This document shows, piece after piece, positions 34,019-43,323 of a stretch of DNA of 64,000 nt. The first letter of the stretch is position 1. Each line of letters begins with the position of its first letter. A program made the translations under genes and the position numbers. This DNA comes from Bacillus timonensis (GTDB lineage: Bacteria > Bacillota > Bacilli > Bacillales > Bacillaceae_L). The stretch covers positions 1 to 64,000 of the forward strand of contig NZ_SLUB01000016.1 of assembly GCF_004799755.1 (NCBI RefSeq), read 5' to 3'. The notes beneath the pieces were generated by a model that saw nothing but the letters and a program-made list of their open reading frames with translations, did no database searches and was not told the origin of the DNA.

Positions 34019-35335
34019 ATGACTTATTTCGAATCTGTTAACAAAATACAATACGAGGGACCAAAATCAACAAATCCTTTTGCTTTTAAATATTACAATC
34101 CAGAAGAAAAAATCAATGGTCAAACAATGGAGGAGCTTCTTCGTTTCTCAGTAGCTTATTGGCACACATTTACGGCTAATGGTTCAGATCCATTTGGAGT
34201 CGGTACTGCAATCCGTCCATGGGATCACTTAAAAGGATTAGACTTAGCAAAGGCGCGCGTTGAAGCATCATTTGAGCTTTTTGAAAAATTAGATGTTCCG
34301 TTCTTTGCTTTCCATGATGTTGATATTTCACCAGAAGGAAGCACATTGAAGGAAACAAATGAAAATCTTGATGTCATTGTAGCGATGATTAAGGATTACA
34401 TGAAAACGAGCAAGGTTAAATTACTTTGGAATACAGCAAACATGTTCACAAATCCACGTTATACACATGGTGCTGCAACTTCTCCAAATGCTGATGTGTT
34501 TGCCTATTCTGCAGCGAAAGTGAAAAAAGGCTTAGAAGTCGCAAAAGAACTTGGCGCTGAAAACTATGTATTCTGGGGCGGACGTGAAGGCTACGAAACA
34601 TTATTAAATACAGATATGAAGCTTGAGATGGATAACTTAGCTCGTTTCTTCCACATGGCAGTTGACTATGCGAAGGAAATTGGATTAAATGTACCATTCT
34701 TAATCGAGCCAAAACCAAAAGAGCCAACAAAGCATCAGTATGACTTTGATGTAGCAACCGGTCTAGCATTCTTGCAAAAGTATGACCTAACCGATTACTT
34801 CAAGTTTAATATTGAAGCAAACCACGCAACACTTGCTGGTCATACTTTCGAACATGAGTTAAGAACAGCACGTATCAACGGTATGCTCGGTTCAGTTGAC
34901 GCAAATCAAGGAGATACATTACTTGGTTGGGATACAGATGAATTCCCAACAGACCTTTACTCAAATACATTAGCTATGTATGAAATCTTGAAAAATGGTG
35001 GTCTTGGTAAGGGTGGTCTAAACTTCGATGCGAAGGTAAGAAGAGGCTCATTCGATACGGACGACTTATTCCATGCACATATCGCAGGTATGGATGCATT
35101 TGCAATCGGATTAAAAGTGGCGAATAAATTAATTGAAGATAAAGTCCTTGATGGCTTTGTTGAAGAGCGCTATAGCAGTTATACTAAGGGTATCGGCTTA
35201 GATATCGTTGAAGGAAAAACAAATTTCCGTGAGCTTGAAGCATATGCTCTTGGGTTAACAGAAATCAAAAATACATCAGGTAGAACTGAGCGCTTAAAAG
35301 CATTAATAAATCAATATCTATTAGAGACCCTTTAA
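34019..35335 (+). CDS. xylA: Xylose isomerase XylA
   Basis: The 438-residue TIM-barrel enzyme has the family landmarks: RPWDHLKG, the catalytic histidine in [28 protein letters not shown], metal ligands in [36 protein letters not shown], and [20 protein letters not shown]. It converts D-xylose to D-xylulose. ATG 34019 follows AGGAGG; the in-frame ATG at 33983 overlaps the cre site and lacks such a signal. It heads an operon with xylB, with a hairpin in the intergenic gap. Confidence 0.96.
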   Translation: MTYFESVNKIQYEGPKSTNPFAFKYYNPEEKINGQTMEELLRFSVAYWHTFTANGSDPFGVGTAIRPWDHLKGLDLAKARVEASFELFEKLDVPFFAFHDVDISPEGSTLKETNENLDVIVAMIKDYMKTSKVKLLWNTANMFTNPRYTHGAATSPNADVFAYSAAKVKKGLEVAKELGAENYVFWGGREGYETLLNTDMKLEMDNLARFFHMAVDYAKEIGLNVPFLIEPKPKEPTKHQYDFDVATGLAFLQKYDLTDYFKFNIEANHATLAGHTFEHELRTARINGMLGSVDANQGDTLLGWDTDEFPTDLYSNTLAMYEILKNGGLGKGGLNFDAKVRRGSFDTDDLFHAHIAGMDAFAIGLKVANKLIEDKVLDGFVEERYSSYTKGIGLDIVEGKTNFRELEAYALGLTEIKNTSGRTERLKALINQYLLETL

Positions 35336-35347
35336 TTCATAGACTTA

Positions 35348-35383
35348 AAAATGTGCTGGATGTATGTTGCTCCAGCACATTTT
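35348..35383 (+). terminator. Hairpin between xylA and xylB
   Basis: AAAATGTGCTGGA and TCCAGCACATTTT form a 13-bp stem around 10 bases. The T-run is short, so it probably allows partial read-through and sets xylA above xylB, or protects the xylA mRNA end. Confidence 0.7.
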
Positions 35384-35403
35384 CATAGAAAAGGATGATT
35401 CGT

Positions 35404-36903
35404 ATGAAATATGTAATCGGTGTGGACCTCGGAACAAGTGCGGTTAAGATATTACTTGTGAATCAAGATGGAGAAGTGGCAGGTGAGGTATCGAAGTCAT
35501 ATCCTCTTATTATTGAAAAATCTGGTTATAGTGAGCAAAGTCCAGAGGAGTGGGTCGAAAAAACAACAGCCGGTCTTAAGGAACTTGTTGAACAATTTGA
35601 TGGAGATATCATGGATATTGAGGGTATTAGTTTTTCCGGACAGATGCACGGACTTGTTCTACTGGATGAAGAAAACCAAGTATTGCGAAATGCTATTCTT
35701 TGGAATGATACAAGAACAACCAAGCAATGTAAGGAAATCTATGACACTTTCGGCAAAGAAAGATTATTAGAGGTAACAAAGAATCCAGCCTTAGAAGGAT
35801 TTACGCTACCGAAAATTCTGTGGGTAAAAGAGAATGAACCTGAAATTTTTGAACGTTCTAGCGTGTTCATGCTCCCTAAGGATTATTTACGCTACCGAAT
35901 TACGGGTGCCGTAAATATGGAGTACTCTGATGCAGCTGGAACATTGATGTTGAACGTGTCAAAACGCGAATGGAGTCAGGAAGTGTTAGAGACTTTTGGT
36001 CTATCCACTGAATTCTGTCCTCCATTAGTGGAATCACATGCATTTGTAGGAACGATTACTACTGAATTTGCAAAAGCAACTGGTCTATCTAGTGAAACTA
36101 AAGTCTTTGCTGGCGGTGCGGATAATGCTTGTGGTGCGATTGGTTCAGGCATATTATCAGAAGGAAAAACCCTTTGCAGCATTGGAACATCTGGTGTTGT
36201 GCTATCTTATGAAGAACGTAATGACCTTGATTTTGAAGGGAAGGTTCACTATTTTAACCATGGGGAAGAAAATACGTATTATACGATGGGGGTGACGCTT
36301 GCCGCGGGCTATAGCCTAAGCTGGTTCAAGGATACTTTTGCAAAAGAAGAAGCATTTGATCAATTTTTAGAAGGTATCGATGAAGTGCCAGCGGGCAGCA
36401 ACGGATTACTATTTACTCCATACATCGTTGGCGAGCGGACACCACATGCAGATTCAACTATTCGTGGCAGTTTTATAGGCATTGATGCAGCTCATGAACG
36501 AAAGCATTTTGCACGTGCAGTTCTTGAAGGTATTACCTTTTCGTTAAACGAATCGATTGAGATATTTAGAAACAGTGGCAAAACAATTGATACCATCATT
36601 TCAATCGGTGGTGGTGCAAAAAATGAAACATGGCTGCAAATGCAAGCCGATATTTTTAATGCTAAAATAAAGAAGTTATCATCTGAACAAGGTCCAGGAA
36701 TGGGAGCAGCTATGCTTGCTGCATATGGTAGTGGCTGGTTTGAATCATTAAAAGAGTGTGCTGACACATTTCTTCAAACCTCAAAAACATATGAACCGAT
36801 CCCAGAAAACGTGGAAGCTTATCAGAAACTATTTGTACTATATCAACAGGTCTATACACAAACTATGGCCCTCAATGAGCAATTGAGAGAATTTCGAAAA
36901 TAA
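35404..36903 (+). CDS. xylB: Xylulokinase XylB
   Basis: The 499-residue FGGY kinase shows YVIGVDLGTSAVKILLV, GISFSGQMHGLVLLD, ILWNDTRT, the ATP-site GGADNACGAIGSGI and CSIGTSGVVLS, FTPYIVGERTPHAD, and ISIGGGAKNETWLQMQADI. It phosphorylates D-xylulose. Length matches B. subtilis XylB. ATG 35404 is preferred with AAAGGATG upstream; ATG 35395 is in frame. It is followed by a terminator hairpin and an aldo-keto reductase gene. Confidence 0.95.
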   Translation: MKYVIGVDLGTSAVKILLVNQDGEVAGEVSKSYPLIIEKSGYSEQSPEEWVEKTTAGLKELVEQFDGDIMDIEGISFSGQMHGLVLLDEENQVLRNAILWNDTRTTKQCKEIYDTFGKERLLEVTKNPALEGFTLPKILWVKENEPEIFERSSVFMLPKDYLRYRITGAVNMEYSDAAGTLMLNVSKREWSQEVLETFGLSTEFCPPLVESHAFVGTITTEFAKATGLSSETKVFAGGADNACGAIGSGILSEGKTLCSIGTSGVVLSYEERNDLDFEGKVHYFNHGEENTYYTMGVTLAAGYSLSWFKDTFAKEEAFDQFLEGIDEVPAGSNGLLFTPYIVGERTPHADSTIRGSFIGIDAAHERKHFARAVLEGITFSLNESIEIFRNSGKTIDTIISIGGGAKNETWLQMQADIFNAKIKKLSSEQGPGMGAAMLAAYGSGWFESLKECADTFLQTSKTYEPIPENVEAYQKLFVLYQQVYTQTMALNEQLREFRK

Positions 36904-36908
36904 AATGA

Positions 36909-36934
36909 ACCCCACAGCGCCGTGGGGTTTCTTT
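36909..36934 (+). terminator. Terminator-like hairpin after xylB
   Basis: ACCCCAC and GTGGGGT pair around AGCGCC, then TTCTTT. The next gene starts 15 bases later, so read-through is likely. Confidence 0.65.
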
Positions 36935-36948
36935 AAGGAGAGATAACT

Positions 36949-37932
36949 GTGAACTATCGTAAACTAGGGAATACTGGGTTAGAGATTAGTGAAGTTAGCT
37001 TTGGAACATGGGCAATTGGCGGTGCGTGGGGAAAGAAAAATGACGCTGAGTCACTGAAATCTTTGGAATATGCAATTGATCAAGGTGTCAACTTTTTTGA
37101 CACAGCCGATGTATATGGTGCCGGTCATAGTGAAGAACTCTTAGCTAAAGCAACAAAGGGTAAGGAAGACCGCATACATATCGCGACAAAATTCTGTCGT
37201 CAAGGAGATATTTTTGACCCGAAAAATTACAGCTATGAACAAGTAAGTCGTTATTGTGAAGATAGTCTTCGAAGATTGAACCGGGAAGCAATCGACTTGT
37301 ATCAAATTCATTGTCCAGCGACCGAGATTTTAAGGGATGGCAGTGTGTTTGAAGTTCTAGATCGTTTGCAAAGTGAAGGGAAAATCCGTCACTATGGTGT
37401 AAGTGTGGAGACTGTTGAGGAAGGGTTAATTTGCTTGGAAAACCCGAACGTGAAGAGCCTTCAGATTATTTTTAATATGTTCCGTCAAAAGCCGTTGGAA
37501 GCTTTAATTCCGGAGGCTTATAAAAAAGGTGTGGGCCTACTTGTCCGATTGCCACTTGCAAGCGGGTTACTTACTGGTAAATTTACAGCAAATCATGTTT
37601 TTGAAGAAGATGATCACCGTCGCTTCAACGAAAATGGAGAGGCGTTTAATGTTGGTGAAACATTTGCCGGTCTTGGTTTTAAAAAAGGAGTGGAACTCTC
37701 TGACCAATTAAAATGGATTGCAGAAGGACGTAACTCCATGGCAAGTGCTGCCTTACGTTGGATTTTAGATCACGAAGAGATTACTTGTATTATTCCTGGA
37801 TTCAAAAATGTCAAACAGGTTCAAGATAATTTAACTACATTGGAAACAAAACCTTTTTCACCTGAAGAAATGGAAAAGATTCAACGCTTTTACCATGAAA
37901 ATGTTAAAGATTTTATCAGAGGTGCCTATTAA
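36949..37932 (+). CDS. Aldo/keto reductase
   Basis: The 327-residue TIM-barrel NAD(P)H-dependent reductase has the AKR catalytic set: Asp/Tyr in FFDTADVYGAGHSEELL, Lys in HIATKF, and His in LYQIHCPA. NADP-binding features are near the C-terminus (IIPGFKNVKQVQDN). The substrate is unknown. Its position after xylB suggests a role in sugar metabolism, for example reduction of a sugar aldehyde. The start is GTG 36949 after AAGGAGAG. A terminator follows at 37934. Confidence 0.85.
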   Translation: MNYRKLGNTGLEISEVSFGTWAIGGAWGKKNDAESLKSLEYAIDQGVNFFDTADVYGAGHSEELLAKATKGKEDRIHIATKFCRQGDIFDPKNYSYEQVSRYCEDSLRRLNREAIDLYQIHCPATEILRDGSVFEVLDRLQSEGKIRHYGVSVETVEEGLICLENPNVKSLQIIFNMFRQKPLEALIPEAYKKGVGLLVRLPLASGLLTGKFTANHVFEEDDHRRFNENGEAFNVGETFAGLGFKKGVELSDQLKWIAEGRNSMASAALRWILDHEEITCIIPGFKNVKQVQDNLTTLETKPFSPEEMEKIQRFYHENVKDFIRGAY

Positions 37933-37933
37933 G

Positions 37934-37961
37934 AGAATGAGCTTAGTCTCATTCTTTTTCT
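37934..37961 (+). terminator. Terminator after aldo/keto reductase gene
   Basis: AGAATGAG and CTCATTCT pair around CTTAGT, followed by five T. Confidence 0.8.
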
Positions 37962-37962
37962 A

Positions 37963-38100
37963 AAGGAAGCCGATATTTTTCATGCGGATATGGAAATAGG
38001 ACCCAAACAGTTAAGCCGTTCGCATGCTAGTTCAGGAGATAAAGAGCCGGGGATACACTTCATTACTTTAAGCGAGCTATTAAAGGATTTTAAAGAGTAA
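37963..38100 (+). pseudogene. Possible gene remnant (45 codons, no start signal)
   Basis: A frame open from 37963 to TAA 38098-38100 reads KEADIFHADMEIGPKQLSRS then HASSGDKEPGIHFITL, with protein-like composition but no ribosome binding site. It looks like the 3' end of a lost gene. I could not place it in a family; it may also be chance. Confidence 0.3.
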
Positions 38101-38159
38101 TTATGATAAAATTTTTTTAAGATAATATTTGTGTATGGAATGATGTTGGAGGGGATTTG

Positions 38160-38768
38160 ATGAGCAACACAGCTAATCGGGCATATGCTGCTACATTATG
38201 GATTTCAAAATTTGCATATATTAACCTACTTTGGCTTGGCTTCTCATTGGTCGGCCTCATTGTCTTAGGATTCTTTCCAGCAACAATGGCGATGTTTGCG
38301 GTCGTTCGCAAATGGTTAATGGGCAAGACTGATGTTCCTGTTTTTCATACTTTTTGGAGTACATATAAAGCGGAATTTTTGAAAAGTAACGGACTTGGAT
38401 TGATTATTGTAATAGTAGGCAGCCTGGTCATCCTCGATTTAATGTTTGTGAAAAATTTAAGTGTGATTCAAATCCCTATTTATTTGTTTATGTTTTTAGT
38501 AGTATTGACGCTGCTCTATGTTTTTCCGGTATTCGTCCACTATGAGCTTAAGATAGTACATATTATTAAAAACGCATTTTTGTTGATGCTAATTAATCCG
38601 CTTGAGAATCTTGTGATGATTGTGAGCCTTGTAACGGTGTTTTTTGTGGTGAAATACATTCCAGGCTTAGGTTTTTTCTTCGGTGGTAGTTTAACTGCAG
38701 CAATTATCATGTCAGTGTGTATCCGGGCTTTCAAAAAGATGGAGAAGAAGCAGGAGAAGAAGGAATGA
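38160..38768 (+). CDS. DUF624 (YesL-family) membrane protein
   Basis: The 202-residue protein has about five membrane helices and the DUF624 pattern: NLLWLGFSLVGLIVLGFFPATMAMFAVVRKWL, VFHTFWSTYKAEFLKSN, and FPVFVHYELKIVHIIKNAFLL. YesL-family proteins recur beside oligosaccharide ABC importers in Bacilli; their function is not known. The C-terminus is lysine-rich (KKMEKKQEKKE). ATG 38160 follows GGAGGGG. A related gene lies at 44192 in the arabinose-oligosaccharide operon, suggesting a shared role in sugar uptake. Confidence 0.85.
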   Translation: MSNTANRAYAATLWISKFAYINLLWLGFSLVGLIVLGFFPATMAMFAVVRKWLMGKTDVPVFHTFWSTYKAEFLKSNGLGLIIVIVGSLVILDLMFVKNLSVIQIPIYLFMFLVVLTLLYVFPVFVHYELKIVHIIKNAFLLMLINPLENLVMIVSLVTVFFVVKYIPGLGFFFGGSLTAAIIMSVCIRAFKKMEKKQEKKE

Positions 38769-39151
38769 GGAACATAGAAAAACACTTCTACGTACGGGAA
38801 TGAGGGACTAAACAGGAAATCAACTACAGATTAGTCCTCTGCCAAGCCCTCCTGAGATATTAATTACCCACTCCAACTAGTCAAGTCCAATAATTTCTTT
38901 ATCCTTCTCAGCCCCAATTTCTAAATTCAAGAGCCAAAACCCTCTTTTTGAACCACAATGTCCTTTGTGCCATATGTTGAAATGACTAATATACTTGATA
39001 AGTAAGGGAAACTGCCGTCAGTAGTTCGTTCCGTGAAACAACCTGTGGCTAAAGGTGGAAAAAAAGTCGTATAGGGTTAAGGGAGGTGACCTCGCTTTTT
39101 GAGGTTACTTGATTAAACGAAAGTTTCGTATTATTATCAAATTATAAGAAA

Positions 39152-39167
39152 CTTATACGTACAAGCA
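39152..39167. promoter_or_regulatory. AraR-like operator, gene-poor region
   Basis: ACTTATACGTACAAGC matches the AraR consensus at 12 of 16 positions, including the central TACGTACAA. Confidence 0.65.
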
Positions 39168-39356
39168 ATGTAACGGTTTCACTTATTAAAATTATTTACA
39201 AAACAAATATTAAAAGCACATTTATTATTATCAATGCTGTCTTTTAAACTTACTTCAATTAATGTAAGCGCTACACCCAGCGGGTTTTAGTCGATGAATG
39301 GCATATGGTTATAGATTTTTAAAATGAATTTGAAGGATCTAGATAAGTTAAAAGAT

Positions 39357-39390
39357 AAACTGGCAAAACAGCCCAGTTTTTATTTGTTTT
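39357..39390 (+). terminator. Terminator upstream of the second araR-like gene
   Basis: AAACTGG and CCAGTTT pair around a short loop, followed by TTTATTTGTTTTT. No gene immediately upstream explains it. Confidence 0.65.
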
Positions 39391-39450
39391 TAATACTGAT
39401 TTATAAATGAAATTAATATGATAGTATACTTGGACAAACAATTGTATTAC

Positions 39451-39466
39451 AAGTGTACGGATGGAG
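39451..39466. promoter_or_regulatory. AraR-like operator before the second araR-like gene
   Basis: AAGTGTACGGATGGAG shares TGTACGGAT with the box at 40776. It covers the ribosome-binding region, so repression could be direct and autoregulatory. Confidence 0.5.
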
Positions 39467-39475
39467 TGTTATTGT

Positions 39476-40594
39476 GTGATTGAAACAAAATACGGCACGA
39501 TTAAAAATTGGATAAAGTCCAAAATTTTAGATGGGACTTTTGTGCCAAATAAAAAGATTTATTCAGAAAGTGAGTTAATGGAACAGTTTAATGTTAGTAG
39601 ACATACGGTTAGATTAGCATTAGGGGAACTGGTAAGTGAGGGCTGGCTATATAAGGAACAGGGATCTGGCACGTTTGTTTCAGAAACAAAAGGAAAAAAA
39701 ATTAGTGCATCTAATATGACAAATAATATGAGTATAGCAATTATTGTAACATACATTTCAGACTACATTTTCCCTTCAATTATTCGTGGAGCTGAGAGTA
39801 TTCTAAGTCAGGAAGGATACCAAGTGAGTCTCTTTAGTACAAATAATGATCATAATAATGAAAGAAAAATACTAGAAACAATAATTACTCAAAAATTTGA
39901 TGGTGTTATAGTAGAACCCACAAAAAGTGCAATATCTAACCCAAATATTAATTATTATTTAAATCTAGAAGCCTTAAAAATCCCTTTTGTCATGATTAAT
40001 GCAGCTTATGATGAGCTAGAACCAATAAGTGTAGTTTTGGATGATGAAAAGGGAGGATATATTCAGACCGAACATTTAATTAGTTTAGGACATACAAATA
40101 TTTTAGGCTTTTTTAAAAACGATGATTTGCAAGGATTAAGAAGAATGAAAGGGTATTTTAAGGCTCACCGTGCAAATGGAATTCCTATTAATCCGAAAAA
40201 TGTTGTAACGTATACAACAATTGAGAAATTTAGTAAACCTGTTGATGAGTTAGAAAATATTTTAAGTACTAGAGTGGATATTCCAACTGGCATTGTTTGT
40301 TATAATGATGAACTTGCCATGAAGTTACTAGATATACTTAGACAAAAAGGGTTACGTGCACCTGATGACATATCCATTATAGGCTTTGATGACTCATTTT
40401 TTGCCGATATATCTGAGGTGAAATTAACGTCTGTAAGACATCCTAAAAGTGAACTAGGGGAAATGGCTGCTAAAAAAGTTATAGAATTAATAAATAATAC
40501 AAAAAAACCATATGAGAATTACACGGACGAATCAACACTGTTTGATCCTATAATAGTTTATAGAAATTCAACAAAGGAAATAACGAAGAACTAA
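39476..40594 (+). CDS. Second AraR-like repressor (GntR/LacI chimera)
   Basis: The 372-residue protein has the same architecture as AraR at 17023: a GntR winged helix (IKNWIKSKILDGTFVPNKKI, then NVSRHTVRLALGELVSEGW) and a LacI-type domain. It shares the blocks VTYISDYIFPSIIRG, VIVEPTKS, NDDLQG-RMKGY and CYNDE. Start GTG 39476 is chosen by alignment with AraR and GATGGAG upstream; ATG 39461 is in frame. It precedes the araNPQ-abfA-like operon, so it probably controls arabino-oligosaccharide uptake. The effector may be arabinose or an oligosaccharide. Confidence 0.88.
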   Translation: MIETKYGTIKNWIKSKILDGTFVPNKKIYSESELMEQFNVSRHTVRLALGELVSEGWLYKEQGSGTFVSETKGKKISASNMTNNMSIAIIVTYISDYIFPSIIRGAESILSQEGYQVSLFSTNNDHNNERKILETIITQKFDGVIVEPTKSAISNPNINYYLNLEALKIPFVMINAAYDELEPISVVLDDEKGGYIQTEHLISLGHTNILGFFKNDDLQGLRRMKGYFKAHRANGIPINPKNVVTYTTIEKFSKPVDELENILSTRVDIPTGIVCYNDELAMKLLDILRQKGLRAPDDISIIGFDDSFFADISEVKLTSVRHPKSELGEMAAKKVIELINNTKKPYENYTDESTLFDPIIVYRNSTKEITKN

Positions 40595-40702
40595 CAAGGA
40601 TCTTCGTTATTTTTTATATAAAAATCTGGTTATAACAAACAACTTGTACAGCAAAAAAGTTATTCCGAATATTAATAAGTTAGTTAAAGTTATATGCATC
40701 TG

Positions 40703-40718
40703 ACATATACGTACAACA
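40703..40718. promoter_or_regulatory. AraR-like operator 1 upstream of the importer operon
   Basis: ACATATACGTACAACA matches the AraR consensus at 11 of 16 positions. A TATAAT lies at 40725. Its distance to the next box (73 bases) is close to seven helical turns. Confidence 0.65.
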
Positions 40719-40772
40719 TAGTACTATAATTTGTGAAATTAAGGTTTTGGTTGTGATAATCTATATTTTCAG

Positions 40773-40801
40773 TTGACATGTACGGATATGAAACCTATAA
40801 T
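40773..40801 (+). promoter_or_regulatory. Promoter with AraR-like operator 2, importer operon
   Basis: TTGACA (40773-40778), 17-bp spacer, TATAAT (40796-40801). ACATGTACGGATATGA (40776-40791) inside the spacer resembles an AraR box, so repressor binding would block the promoter. Confidence 0.75.
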
Positions 40802-40955
40802 ATAGGTAAGATTGAATGCGTTTTCATAATAATGATTGAATATTACAATTAATTTGTAATAAATGATAAAGGGGAGGGAGTGATAATAAAATAATATATA
40901 TTTTTTGACCACTTAGTTTATCCATTAAACAAAGGAATTGAAGGGGGAATGATTT

Positions 40956-42302
40956 ATGAAAAAGAAGTTTCTTTCGTTCTTTAGTGTTTTACTTTTGTCT
41001 TTTGTATTTTTGCTAACAGCGTGTAGTGGAGAGAACGAAGCAAAACCAGCGAATTCTGATGATATAAAAACCGCTGGTTCTGATATCGAGGATGCTACAG
41101 AATTAAGTTTTTGGACGTTTGCAGGGACACACGCTGATTTTTATGCAAATGCAGCTGAGAGATGGAATGAACAAAACCCAGATAAACCAATTAAATTAAC
41201 TGTTGAAAATTATCCGTTTGATCAAATGCACAACAATTTATTGATGGCATTGCAATCAGGCTCAGGTGCACCCGATTTGGTTGATATTGAGTTGGCCAAA
41301 TTTTCGAACTTCTTAAAGGGTGATATACAATTAGAGCCACTTAATGATTTAATCGAGCCTGAATTAGATAAATTTATCCCAGAAAGGGTAAGTATTTATG
41401 AGAAAGATGGAAACTATTATGGTGCTCCAACTCACTTAGGTGCTTCGGTTGTTTACTATAATACGGAAATTATGGATGAAGCCGGTGTAAATATTGATGA
41501 AATTGAAACTTGGGATGATTATATAGAAGCTGGAAAAAAAGTGGTGGAAGTGACAGGGAAACCTATGACTACTATCGCTGATAACTGGTACGGAATATGG
41601 CCATATGCTGCTCAAAGAGGATCAGACTTTTTTGATGAAAACGGTGAATTAACATTAGATAGCAAAGAAAATATTGAAACTTTAGAGTTTATTAATGACT
41701 TAATTAATAAACATAAAATTGCAGAAATTGCTCCAGGGGGAGGTTATCATTCTGAAGAATTCTATGGCTTCATGAATGATGGTGGTCAAGCATCTTTAGT
41801 TATTCCTATGTTTTATATGAAAGATTTTACAACCTATATGCCTGACCTAAAAGGAAAGGTTCAAATTCGCCCAATGCCAAAATGGTCTGATTCAGATTAT
41901 CAATCAGCAACAATGGGTGGGACAGGTACTGCTGTTACTAGTCAATCAAAACATATTGACTTAGCAAAAGAATTTTTATACTTCGCAAAGTTATCTAAAG
42001 AAGGAAATATTAAGTTATGGACAGAGTTAGGTTTTGATCCTCCTCGTTGGGATGTCTGGGAAGATCCGCAAATGAAAGAGGATAATGTGTATTATCAATA
42101 TTTCCATAAAGATATATTTGACATCTTATTATCTGTAAAAGATAATGTTGCGGGTATTAAGATATCTGAATACACACCTGATGTTTTATCAGAAATTGAT
42201 TCTAATATCATGCATAGAGTACTTAGGGAACAAAATGCTACCCCAGAGGAAGCATTGAAGCAGTCAGCAGATACTATAAGACAGAAAATGGGAAGTAAAT
42301 AA
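40956..42302 (+). CDS. Sugar ABC transporter solute-binding lipoprotein (AraN-like)
   Basis: The 448-residue lipoprotein has a signal peptide with lipobox LLTAC (Cys23) followed by an acidic linker. It is a family 1 extracellular binding protein: LSFWTFAGTHADFYANAAERWNEQNP, DLVDIELAKFSNF, GAPTHLGASVVYYNTEIMDEAG, and WYGIWPYAAQRG. With two permease genes, abfA and AraR-like boxes, it is probably the arabino-oligosaccharide receptor, corresponding to AraN. ATG 40956 follows AAGGGGG. A strong hairpin after the stop probably raises its expression over the permeases. Confidence 0.87.
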   Translation: MKKKFLSFFSVLLLSFVFLLTACSGENEAKPANSDDIKTAGSDIEDATELSFWTFAGTHADFYANAAERWNEQNPDKPIKLTVENYPFDQMHNNLLMALQSGSGAPDLVDIELAKFSNFLKGDIQLEPLNDLIEPELDKFIPERVSIYEKDGNYYGAPTHLGASVVYYNTEIMDEAGVNIDEIETWDDYIEAGKKVVEVTGKPMTTIADNWYGIWPYAAQRGSDFFDENGELTLDSKENIETLEFINDLINKHKIAEIAPGGGYHSEEFYGFMNDGGQASLVIPMFYMKDFTTYMPDLKGKVQIRPMPKWSDSDYQSATMGGTGTAVTSQSKHIDLAKEFLYFAKLSKEGNIKLWTELGFDPPRWDVWEDPQMKEDNVYYQYFHKDIFDILLSVKDNVAGIKISEYTPDVLSEIDSNIMHRVLREQNATPEEALKQSADTIRQKMGSK

Positions 42303-42308
42303 TAGTTT

Positions 42309-42337
42309 GTGTGGGCAGGATTTAATCCTGCCCACAC
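42309..42337 (+). terminator. Intercistronic hairpin after araN-like gene
   Basis: GTGTGGGCAGGA and TCCTGCCCACAC form a perfect 12-bp stem around TTTAA, without a strong T-run. It is typical of mRNA 3'-end protection or partial termination after solute-binding protein genes. Confidence 0.75.
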
Positions 42338-42368
42338 ATCTAATTTTAACATGATAGAAGGGATAAAA

Positions 42369-43322
42369 ATGTACGAAGTAAATGTCAAAAACAAAAGAAA
42401 TCTTACCCCAACACAAATGCCTAAAAAAGAAAATAAAATAATGAAATTTTTAAATTCTAAAAAAGTAGTACCATATATTTTTGTTTTTCCATTTATCGTT
42501 TCCTTTACTATACTTACTTTATATCCGACAATTCAAGCTTTTATGATGAGTTTTCAAAGAATTCTACCTGGACAAATTGAATTTATAGGATTACAGAACT
42601 ATGAACGAATTTTTAATCAGGCTTTTTACAAGGCATTATTCAATTCTACAATCTATACGATTCTAACTGTTTTAATCTTAGTAACGTTACCTATTATTTT
42701 AGCGATATTATTAGATTCTAAGTTAGTTAAGTTCAAAACTTTTTTTCGTTCTGCATTATTTATTCCAGCGCTAACCTCTATTGTGGTGGCTGGTGTTATT
42801 TTTAGATTAGTTTTTGCAGAATCGGAAAATGCAATTGCGAACCAAATAATAGGCTTTTTGGGTGTTGACCCGGTTAGTTGGAAATACAACGCATGGTCAG
42901 GAATGTTTTTAATGGTAATTATGGCTTCTTGGAGATGGATGGGAGTCAATGTCCTATATTTTTTGGCTGGTTTACAAAGCATTCCTAAGGAATTGTATGA
43001 ATCAGCTGAAATAGATGGGGCAAATTTATTTCAAAAGTTTAGAAATGTGACACTACCATTTTTAAAACCAATTATTATTTTTGTAACGACTATAAGTATT
43101 ATTGGTGGTTTTAGAGTTTTTGAAGAAAGTTATGTTATTTGGGAAGGCAATTCACCAGGGAATATTGGATTGACGCTTGTTGGATTATTGTATCAGCAGG
43201 GCATTCAACAAAATGACATGGGATTTGGAGCTGCAATTGGTGTAGTGCTTTTAATTCTAATATTTGTAATAAGTATTATTTATTTGTTATTGACAGGTGC
43301 ATTTAAAAGAGGTGATGAGTAG
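42369..43322 (+). CDS. Sugar ABC transporter permease (AraP-like)
   Basis: The 317-residue permease has six membrane helices after a basic N-terminus (MYEVNVKNKRNLTPTQMPKK). The ATPase-coupling EAA loop reads ESAEIDGANLFQKFRNVTLPFLKP. It is of the MalF/UgpA type. ATG 42369 is preferred because GAAGGGA lies five bases upstream. The gene ends at the TAG 43320-43322, one base before the next permease ATG. No ATPase gene is present in the operon; a shared MsmX-type ATPase is inferred. Confidence 0.87.
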   Translation: MYEVNVKNKRNLTPTQMPKKENKIMKFLNSKKVVPYIFVFPFIVSFTILTLYPTIQAFMMSFQRILPGQIEFIGLQNYERIFNQAFYKALFNSTIYTILTVLILVTLPIILAILLDSKLVKFKTFFRSALFIPALTSIVVAGVIFRLVFAESENAIANQIIGFLGVDPVSWKYNAWSGMFLMVIMASWRWMGVNVLYFLAGLQSIPKELYESAEIDGANLFQKFRNVTLPFLKPIIIFVTTISIIGGFRVFEESYVIWEGNSPGNIGLTLVGLLYQQGIQQNDMGFGAAIGVVLLILIFVISIIYLLLTGAFKRGDE

Positions 43323-43323
43323 C

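Larger units (their letters stand above)
38769..39475. other. Gene-poor 0.7-kb stretch with an AraR-like box and terminators
   Basis: No convincing protein gene was found. It holds a hairpin near 39085-39112 (AGGTGACCTC/GAGGTTACTT), an AraR-like box at 39152-39167, an imperfect cre-like TGTAAGCGCTACA at 39263-39275, a terminator at 39357-39390 and an AraR-like box at 39451-39466. The box-to-terminator distance of about 190 bases could fit a small RNA. Confidence 0.45.

Noticed and set aside
38995-39070. Possible gene end in the gene-poor stretch (frame ending VAKGGKKVV)
   Set aside because: Too short, with stops just upstream and no start signal; likely chance.
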